DNA of 64,000 nucleotides, from positions 2,108,001-2,172,000 of the forward strand of contig CP017039.1 of NCBI GenBank assembly GCA_001717545.1, written 5' to 3'. Under the pieces are notes generated by a model. The model was not told where the DNA came from, did no database searches, and worked only from the letters and a program-made list of their open reading frames with translations. Below, piece after piece: positions 52,156 through 59,800 of this stretch; the stretch's first letter is position 1; every line of letters begins with the position of its first letter. Made by a program: the position numbers and the translations under genes. Source of the stretch: Anaerolineaceae bacterium oral taxon 439 (GTDB taxonomy: Bacteria; Chloroflexota; Anaerolineae; Anaerolineales; Anaerolineaceae).

Positions 52156-52974
52156 TTAAGGCAGGATTTGAACGCCGTAGGAATAACAGTTTTTATTCCG
52201 CAGCGACATCGTGTACGCGTTATTACGGCAGTATTCGTCGCAGCCCGATCGCTGAATATTCGAACGGTCGGGATCCGAGCACATCCATTCAAGCGTATTC
52301 GGCGTCGAGGTTGCGCTGCTTCCCGGTTCTGTCGTAATAAACGTCTTGTCTCCAACAATAGCGTTGTAATAGATATAGAAGAAGGCGACGCCGTCGGGAC
52401 GCGAGAACTTCCATTCCGACTTATGCGTCCCGTATTCGTTCGGCGCAGTCGCGGGAATACTCAGCGTCATAACCCCGCCCGGAGCGGTCACCGTATCGAT
52501 CGCGACGCTGCTCTGGTTGGCCAGCTGGATACCGCTGCTATAAGAAAGCGAATATTTCCCAGACCAGGTTGCGGTCCCGATATTTTTCAGCGAAATCGTC
52601 CAGGTAAAATGCTGTCCCGGAAGAAACTGGTTCGGACTGGGCCCGATCGCGACAACTTCGGCTTTATACGGATTCTCAACCGGATCGGACTGGGCTGGCG
52701 GCGCGGCCGCCGCTTCCGTCGGGGGAAGAACGATCGACAGCGTCGGCAAAACCATCGGCGCTTCGGTCGGCGCCAGTGTCTCGGTCGGCAGCGGCGTCAT
52801 CGTCGGTTCCGGCGTCGGAGAGAAAGCCGCGGACGTCTGCGTCAGCTGCGCTGCGATCGTTATGGCGGCTTCGGTATAGATGAGCTGATTGTTCGGCCGA
52901 TGGGTACATCCGCCAATCAGAAACAGCGGCACGACGGCGATCAACAGCATAAATCCGAAAGAATAGCGTCTCAT
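52156..52974 (-). CDS. Lipoprotein with NBR1-type Ig domain and four-Cys C-terminus
   Basis: A 272-residue lipoprotein. The signal is FGFMLLIAVVPLFLIGGC and a Thr/Pro/Glu-rich spacer follows (TPEPTMTPLPTETLAPTEAP). The NBR1-type Ig domain (about 110-215) has FTWTISLKNIGTATWSGKYS and LSIPATAPNEYGTHKSEWKF. The C-terminus WMCSDPDRSNIQRSGCDEYC then NKNCYSYGV repeats the four-Cys pattern of the next gene. GGAGGG precedes the ATG and a TATAAT box lies about 40 bases upstream. It is the first gene of a two-gene unit with 51069-52130. Confidence 0.75.
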   Translation of the reverse strand: MRRYSFGFMLLIAVVPLFLIGGCTHRPNNQLIYTEAAITIAAQLTQTSAAFSPTPEPTMTPLPTETLAPTEAPMVLPTLSIVLPPTEAAAAPPAQSDPVENPYKAEVVAIGPSPNQFLPGQHFTWTISLKNIGTATWSGKYSLSYSSGIQLANQSSVAIDTVTAPGGVMTLSIPATAPNEYGTHKSEWKFSRPDGVAFFYIYYNAIVGDKTFITTEPGSSATSTPNTLEWMCSDPDRSNIQRSGCDEYCRNNAYTMSLRNKNCYSYGVQILP

Positions 52975-53181
52975 AGTCCCTCCGTAAATATTTCCGGTTG
53001 ATTAATTATAGTCTATCATGAGAGGTTAGATTTCTATCTCCTATAAGAGTCAGACGCATTCCGAAACGAAAAAGTTCCGGCGACTGACGGGTATAACGTA
53101 AGATATCGGCCGCCCGCTGCGACCATGCAGCCAGATCAAAACCAACTCCGGAGATCGCGTTCGCAAAACCGCGAACGGTTT

Positions 53182-54465
53182 CTATCTCGGCGGAATATCC
53201 GTCAGACGCGGATTCATGAAAATAATCAAATCGTCCGAAGTCACGCCGCCGTTCGCCTGCACTTCGAAAATAATCGTCAGATCCTGATCATGATAACCGA
53301 AATCGCTCAGATTCGTATTCCATTCCGACGTCAGCCCATCGTTCGTTTCATGCGTCTCCGCGACAAACTGCTCCGTTCCGCCGTTCGGAGCGATCAGGAG
53401 ACGGACAAACGCGTCGCAGTGCGGCGAGTTGGGCGGGCAGGAAACGGCAGAGCGCAGCCACGTTCCGCGCGTCACGCGAACCGGACCGAACGAAACCCGC
53501 GTCGTTCCGTTTTCGGCCGCCGGCGGCGCGATCAGGATCGACGGTCCTCCCGCGTAATTACTCTCCATCGTTGGCGAGGCGTTGTAATAAGCCGCTCCGC
53601 GCCCAGAACTCCGATCGCTGCTGCCGCAGAAGAACAACCCGATATCATCCCGGCAGATCGCCCCGCTCAGATTCTCGTAGAAATTATATTGACTTCCGAC
53701 CTGAAAAACCGACGTCAGGTAAACGTTCCCGGCGCTTCCCGAACCGTAAATCTTCCCTCCCGGATTTTTCAGCCCCCAGGTCGTCGAATACTTGCCCTTG
53801 GTTTCCGGCGCGGTTAACGGAACGGAAATCGGCGTGGATTCGCCGGGACGAAGGAGCTTGTCCTCCGTGAAAAGCGGGAATTCTTTCGCCGCCGCGACCT
53901 CGCTCCCGCTGATATAGATAATTTTGTATTGCCTCGTCATGTCGCAGGTCCCGCTGTTGCGAATGTACCAGGTTTTATCGAAGCGCGTATTCGGAAGCGT
54001 CATCGTTCCGTCCGGGAACGTCACATCCGATAAAAACTCAAACCGATCCACGCACTCCCCGGAAACGGCCGTTGCGCCCGAAATGCCGCCGGACCCAACC
54101 GTTGGGATCGGCTGGCTTGCGGACAGGCCAGCGCTGAGCGAGAGCGTCGGCGTCGCGATCCAATACGGCGCGGTCGGCTCAAGTATCCCGGATATCGCGT
54201 CGTCCCCTGCGGAGGACGGTCCTCCCGCCGAAGACAGATCTGATCGCAGCTGATCCAGCTGTATGATGAACTCTCCAGCGATCTGCGTTAAAAGAATGTC
54301 CCGGTCCGCCGCAGCCTTCGTTTCGAGTTGCGTTTCTTTTTCGAGAACCGCCGCGTCGACCGTTGCCTGCATATCCCGCTCCGTCGGCGGATTCGCAATA
54401 CATCCGCAGACCGCCGCCGAAACCGCCGTCGCCATCAGAACCAACCATCGTGCCTGTCGATTCAT
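53182..54465 (-). CDS. Lipoprotein with NBR1-type Ig domain plus C-terminal beta-rich domain
   Basis: A 427-residue lipoprotein from ATG 54465 (GGAGG 5 bases upstream, ATGA overlap with the gene before). The signal is WLVLMATAVSAAVCGC. A helical stretch with DAAVLEKETQLETKAAADRD follows, then an NBR1-type Ig domain (about 145-245) with TWYIRNSGTCDMTRQYKIIY and SVPLTAPETKGKYSTTWGLK. The last ~170 residues form a separate domain with Cys pairs (CRDDIGLFFC; CPPNSPHC) and the ending SDDLIIFMNPRLTDIPPR. That resembles carbohydrate-binding beta-sandwich modules in general composition only. No enzyme motif is seen. Confidence 0.7.
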   Translation of the reverse strand: MNRQARWLVLMATAVSAAVCGCIANPPTERDMQATVDAAVLEKETQLETKAAADRDILLTQIAGEFIIQLDQLRSDLSSAGGPSSAGDDAISGILEPTAPYWIATPTLSLSAGLSASQPIPTVGSGGISGATAVSGECVDRFEFLSDVTFPDGTMTLPNTRFDKTWYIRNSGTCDMTRQYKIIYISGSEVAAAKEFPLFTEDKLLRPGESTPISVPLTAPETKGKYSTTWGLKNPGGKIYGSGSAGNVYLTSVFQVGSQYNFYENLSGAICRDDIGLFFCGSSDRSSGRGAAYYNASPTMESNYAGGPSILIAPPAAENGTTRVSFGPVRVTRGTWLRSAVSCPPNSPHCDAFVRLLIAPNGGTEQFVAETHETNDGLTSEWNTNLSDFGYHDQDLTIIFEVQANGGVTSDDLIIFMNPRLTDIPPR

Positions 54466-55199
54466 TCCACCTCCACTTTCACCCAGAGCGCCTTGCTGCT
54501 GTCCGTTCCAGTTCCGAAACGCCGCCCGGTGCTGTCTTCTAATTTCCAATATCCCGCGTACTCGCCGCGCTTTTCCGGCGCGGTCATGTACACAGATAAT
54601 TCAATCGTCTCGCCCGGCGGAACGACCGTTCCTGAAGGAAGATTCGTCCGCTCCGCCGCCGCCATACTGTCGCCCATATCAAAAACGATCGCGTATCCCT
54701 CGTTCCATTCGCAAGTCCCCGTATTACGGACGCGCCAGGTTTTCGTAAACGGTTTTCCCAACCTGACAGCGGTAAAATCCGGAACCGTCACGTCCGCGAC
54801 AAACGTCATCTGGTTCTCGCAATCCAACCCGGTATCGATTCCACGGCTGGCCGCCGCCTGCTTCGTGCGGATCGCGTCGGGGACGGACGTCACGTCGATT
54901 TTCATCTCATGCGTCCCCGCGTCATCCCCAGCCGTTGAGAGCGGCGTCTCCGCAGCTCGAACGCCGCCGAGCGACGCGATCGCCGTTTCAAATCGCCGGT
55001 CCAGCCCATACGCCAGCTGCGTCGACATTCGCATCGTCGCGTCGTCGACCAGCCAGTACATCGTTTCCGAAAAATCCGGCGTGGGAGCGATCGCCGGCGC
55101 GCCCGTCAGATCAGAAATGATCCTCGAACAGCCGCTCAACCCAATCGCCAGCGCCAACATGAAAACGACGCGCTGGTAAAAAAACGGTCTGCGTTTCAT
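54462..55199 (-). CDS. Lipoprotein with NBR1-type Ig domain
   Basis: A 245-residue lipoprotein. The signal is FMLALAIGLSGC. A helical region of about 100 residues follows, then an NBR1-type Ig domain (about 135-240) with KTWRVRNTGTCEWNEGYAIV, ELSVYMTAPEKRGEYAGYWK and the end SSKALWVKVEVE. It overlaps the next gene by 4 bases, so the two are made together and may form a surface complex. The C-terminal four-Cys piece found in two other paralogues is missing. Confidence 0.72.
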   Translation of the reverse strand: MKRRPFFYQRVVFMLALAIGLSGCSRIISDLTGAPAIAPTPDFSETMYWLVDDATMRMSTQLAYGLDRRFETAIASLGGVRAAETPLSTAGDDAGTHEMKIDVTSVPDAIRTKQAAASRGIDTGLDCENQMTFVADVTVPDFTAVRLGKPFTKTWRVRNTGTCEWNEGYAIVFDMGDSMAAAERTNLPSGTVVPPGETIELSVYMTAPEKRGEYAGYWKLEDSTGRRFGTGTDSSKALWVKVEVE

Positions 55200-55254
55200 T
55201 TAATCCCGGAGCCCATGCGCGCCGTCAGGCCACAGATAATCATTATACCGGCAC

Positions 55255-55782
55255 TCAATCAGCAGCTTCGCTGTAGACAATATTCGGATCCACCATACGG
55301 CAGAAATCCAGCTCGTACGTATCATAATCGCTGGAAATCATCTCGTTATCCTTCAGCGACGCAATCGGTTCAAAATCGCTGCGGCACTTAATCCGGAAAC
55401 GATACCCCGGTTCAATCGCCATGATTTTCAAATCAGTCGTCTTCAAAACAACGTCGGTATCCGGCTGAATATACTTCAACGACGGGGAAATACTGTTGAC
55501 ATGAACCAATACAAGCCCTTTTCCGTCCTGCCACAGGCGCATATTCCCATACCCGTAGATATCGCTGTATTGACGTTCGGTCGAGACGGCGTTCGTTTCC
55601 AAATTGCTCTGAGGATTCCCCAGCATCGTGACATCCAGGTTATAAATTTTATTATCAATATTTGTTCCAAACGTCATTTGCGTACGTCCGGAGTCCGAGA
55701 CGCGCGACTGGCAGCCGGTCAAAACGAAAACGCTCAGAATAAAAAGCGACGCTAAAATAAACGATATGCTTCGATTTTTCAT
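55255..55782 (-). CDS. Small lipoprotein of unknown function
   Basis: A 175-residue lipoprotein. The signal is ISFILASLFILSVFVLTGC with lipid Cys. The mature part begins QSRVSDSGRTQMTFGTNIDN and ends CRMVDPNIVYSEAAD. Two cysteines (RIKCRSDFEP and LDFCRMVD) may form a disulfide. The composition suggests a beta-rich domain (GLVLVHVNSISPSLKYIQPD). No family is recognised. It stands 55 bases upstream of the NBR1-Ig lipoprotein pair in the same direction and may belong to that operon. Confidence 0.6.
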   Translation of the reverse strand: MKNRSISFILASLFILSVFVLTGCQSRVSDSGRTQMTFGTNIDNKIYNLDVTMLGNPQSNLETNAVSTERQYSDIYGYGNMRLWQDGKGLVLVHVNSISPSLKYIQPDTDVVLKTTDLKIMAIEPGYRFRIKCRSDFEPIASLKDNEMISSDYDTYELDFCRMVDPNIVYSEAAD

Positions 55783-55903
55783 GCAGCTTCCTTTCCATCA
55801 CGGGTATACAAAGGTACATCCGTTGAGATTATATCGTATTTTTTTGAGCGCGATTTGGCCTGCGAACGGGTCGCACGACGAAAAAGGAGCGGTATTTTCT
55901 GAA

Positions 55904-56680
55904 TCATCTTTCGTCTAAGAATCCCAGCGCCTGGTCAACGAATTCCTGTGGATGAATCAGGACAAATTCACCATGCATCATGCGCGGAATTTTTACGACC
56001 TCCAGCTGCGGAAGATATTTCTTCGTCCAATCCAGATCTCTGTACCTGGAACCCCATTCATCCGTGCCAACCCAGAACTGGATCTTCGTATCCATCTCCG
56101 GCGCTGTCTTCGGCACCTCATAGTTATTCGCGGACCAGAAAATGTTCCAGATGGTTTTGTCGCTGTAGGTCTTCAAATAAGCTTGCAGCTCCCGATACTC
56201 TTTCCCGGCGTCATGCCCCGGCATCGTAAACCGTTCCGGCGGGAACATCATCTCCATGAATTTTATCGAGGCGATACACAGCTTCATCATCAGGAAATCC
56301 CGCACGCAGATCAGTTTGCAGATCCACTTCGGATACCGATACGGCGCTGTTCCCGCGTCAATAATCGCCTTATCCACAGGCATCGCCCGCGTCGCCAGCA
56401 TCCGGATCACCATGCCGCCGCCAAAGCTGAGGCCGTAAACCGCGTCCAGATGATCGATCCGACGCTCCTTCATCCACGCGATCGCCTGATCAACTGTCTT
56501 TTCCACGGAAATGAAATCGCCCGGATATTCCGGATCGTGTCCGTCCGGGATCAACAGCATCACATGGAACCGCGCCGCCAGCAGCTCCACGGAAGGACGA
56601 AAATAGATCCACGGCTCCGCGCTCCCCGGAAAGAAAAGCAGATGCCGCGGGTGCTCCTGTCCAAATTCACGAATGACCAT
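55904..56680 (-). CDS. Alpha/beta-hydrolase-fold protein
   Basis: A 258-residue cytoplasmic hydrolase. The oxyanion loop is LLFFPGSAEPWIYF, the nucleophile elbow is YGLSFGGGMV with Ser, the likely acid is the Asp in FWVGTDEWG, and the His is in RMMHGEFVLIHP. A lid region with many Met and aromatic residues (LMMKLCIASIKFMEMMFPP) lies between about 130 and 180. It could be an esterase, lipase or thioesterase; no close subfamily is recognised. It is flanked by surface-protein genes but has no signal peptide. Confidence 0.78.
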   Translation of the reverse strand: MVIREFGQEHPRHLLFFPGSAEPWIYFRPSVELLAARFHVMLLIPDGHDPEYPGDFISVEKTVDQAIAWMKERRIDHLDAVYGLSFGGGMVIRMLATRAMPVDKAIIDAGTAPYRYPKWICKLICVRDFLMMKLCIASIKFMEMMFPPERFTMPGHDAGKEYRELQAYLKTYSDKTIWNIFWSANNYEVPKTAPEMDTKIQFWVGTDEWGSRYRDLDWTKKYLPQLEVVKIPRMMHGEFVLIHPQEFVDQALGFLDER

Positions 56681-56812
56681 ATCGTCTTGAGACTCCTAAT
56701 CTATCCCTGAACCAGGCTTTTCGCCGTCAGTCCCGAGAGACTGCGCGCCCGCATGAATCCAGTTTCTCCGCCTGAACCCGTCATCGCGCGAAAAAAGACC
56801 CATCCCATTTTC

Positions 56813-59800
56813 TCAGGGAACGCCGAGGAACGTCCGCCCGGAACGATCGGTCCCAAGCCATCGGCAATCCGGCGCAATCGCACCGTCGGCCTCGATTTTC
56901 AGCGCCGAATCCGCCAACGGCAGCGGCGCTTCCAGCCCCCAGCACTCAGCTTCCACCCCGTCCACACGACAGCGCATCGACATGTCCGGCTGATCACAGT
57001 AAACCGTCAGCGATTCCCAATCGGCGGTCGGATCGATCGCGAGCTCAAAACCGTCAACGGTTAACGACGTTTCGCTCATGACGATATCCGCCGTCGGAAG
57101 CGGTTCGTCCAGGAACGCCAGTTCGAACGGGACGAAGCATGCGTCGCCGGCGAACCGAAGCGTCAGCGATACCAGCGACCGAACCGTCTCCGGATCGAGC
57201 TCCGCCGCCGAAAGCCAATCGCTTTCGCACGTAATCCCATCCGTTAACACGGCTCCTCCTTCGCAGGGAAACGATAAGCGCCGTTCGCCCGCGCCCGTCT
57301 CCAGGATCGCTTCAAGAACGAATCCTTCGTCCTGCGCCCCCAGGCAGCTCCCACTCAAGTCAGCATCCGAAAGCAGCAGCGCGTCCCAAATCTGGAATGC
57401 ATCGAAAAAAGTCCGATCCAGAAAAGCGCGTCCGATTTCCGCCGAAACGGGAACCCCATCTTCGGGGGGAAGGTCCGGCAAAATAATTATATACGGCGCA
57501 AGATTGTCCATTCCGTCAATCGTTTTTTCCGCGGACAACGGGTATCGCTGCTGAACGATCGGGGGACTCACGATCGCCACATCCGAATAAAGATCGCCCC
57601 CGGAGAACTCAGCGCGAAGCTGAACCGAATCGCCGGGGACCGCCTCTTCCAGAACGCAGCCCACCCAGCCCGGTTCCGCCTCCGCTTCACAATCGAACGG
57701 GACTGTTTTGTTCGCAATCGCCCGAATCGTTCCGGATAGAAGAGGTTGCCCTTCGCTCGCGATATAAATCCGCCAGCGAAGTGGTTCACCGCTGAATCGA
57801 ACCGATGGAAGCGTTCCGTCCGACGTCAGCGTCACCGGCCTTCGAGCGATTTCGGCGGGAAGATGAAAAACCGCGGAAGACACGTCTTCGCCGTCCGCCG
57901 AAATAAACCGCGCGTCCCGGATCGTCATCCGAATCTCACGCTCGCCGTCCGATAACGCGCGGATACCTGTCCAGCGCACTCCGCAGCTTTTTTCCCACGT
58001 ACCTTCTCCGGCCGCCGTCCACGGCATGCCGTCCAGATCGGAACAGGTCCCCTCTGCGTCAGCCGCCTGAAATCCCGGCGCATGGATCGAAACGATCTCG
58101 CTCAGGCCTTCGCTGATTCCGAGCTGCGGCGGAACTGCGCTGACGCGGAACGTAAAGAGCGCGTCGGATCCAACTGAAATCGGGTCGCCGAGTCCGGTCG
58201 CGCTGATTTCTTGCGAAAGCGCGATCGCTTCCACCGGCGGCAACGCCAGCGCCGTCACCGGCTCATCCCAACCGTCCACTGCAAAATCCGTCGGCTCCAC
58301 GCCTGTTTCGACCGCGGCCCCCTGGTCCCGTCCGGATACGAATTCGGTCTGCGCTTCGAGCTGCGTCTCGGATTCGGCGATCCTGAATCGGAGTGCCCCG
58401 ACCTGCTCGAACCGCAGCTGGCAAAAATCAGACCGGATACCGATCTGCTTATATTCGTTATTCTCGCAGAGATGCCCACCGAACAGCTTTCCGTCCGGCT
58501 GAAGAATTCGGACCGCTCCGCCCTCCTCGGCGCATCCTTCATTCACGATCCAGTCAAAATCCATCATCACCTTGGGCGTACACGATCCGCAAACGCCCTG
58601 ATACGTATCCAGATATTCCCACCCGGTTCCATTTCCAGATTCAAGCGAAAGCGCTCCATCCGCACCGGCCAATTCAAGGTCTGTCGACCGCGCCCGCGAA
58701 AGCAGCTTCGCCCGGACCGTCAGGCGCCGATTCTCAGGGATCCGCGTGTTGGAAGTCTGGTACCCGCGCGTCGTCGGATCGTCGCAGTCGCGCCCGGCCC
58801 AAACGTTGAAATCCGCGCCCGCGGCGTTAAGCCAATAAACCTCGCCCGGCGCCAACGCGTTCCAGCCCGCCGACGGGATAATCGTCACGACATACTTCTT
58901 CAAGCCAACGTCGATCGGAAATTTAGCCTCCGCGGACGCCTGATAATTCGGATCGTCAATCCCACCTGAAAACGTCAGCCGGCTGGGCTCGGTCAGCCCC
59001 ACCTGCTGGCAGTCAATCCGCCATGAACCGTCCGCGATCGCCGCGTGACAGCGGTCGCCATACCAATTCATCCGGTTCGGCTGCATACGGCGCAAATCGT
59101 TCTCAGGAACGCCTTGATCGCGAATCGCCGCCTGCCATGCTGCGTCCGGGCCAGCCGCGCCGGGGACGCCCTCGGAAACGGATATATCGATCGTCTGAAA
59201 CGAAGGCGCCGGGAACGATTCGTCGAGCGGGACCGCGCAGCGGTTCAATCGATCGCGAACCAGAAACAGGTCAAAGCGGAAAGTCTGGTCCCTGTCCGGC
59301 GCGGCGATCCTGGCGTCCCACCGGACCCGATTTCCAGTCCAATCGATAACGCCCTCCGCCGGAACGAGAATCAGGTTCCCAGGCTGAATCGCGTCGACTT
59401 CCGCGCGCGTTCGGATCCGCCCCAGCGCGGAGTCAGACGCGATAAACGTTACGGTCAGCTCGTAGCGTCCGGCGAGTTTCAGCGCCGGAAGTTTCAGCCG
59501 CGCCGTGAGCCGGTTTTCCCCCGTTCCGTCCGGCAGCGCAGAGACATCGGCCGAATCGACGCACTGATCCGGTGCAATCGAGGGACAAAGTCTGGCGCTG
59601 AACGTTCCCCATGGCGCGGAGAAAAGCCCTGACAGATGCTCAACCACGGCGTCGACGTAGAGGCCCCGCCCGATCTGAAAACGTTCGTCTAAAATGAACC
59701 CCTGCGTAACTGTTTCTCCAGTCTGGATCGGACGCATCGGAACCGGCAACGAAAGGTCGACCGTCCCCTGATCGCAGCCGCCGCCATAGCCTTCCGCGAG

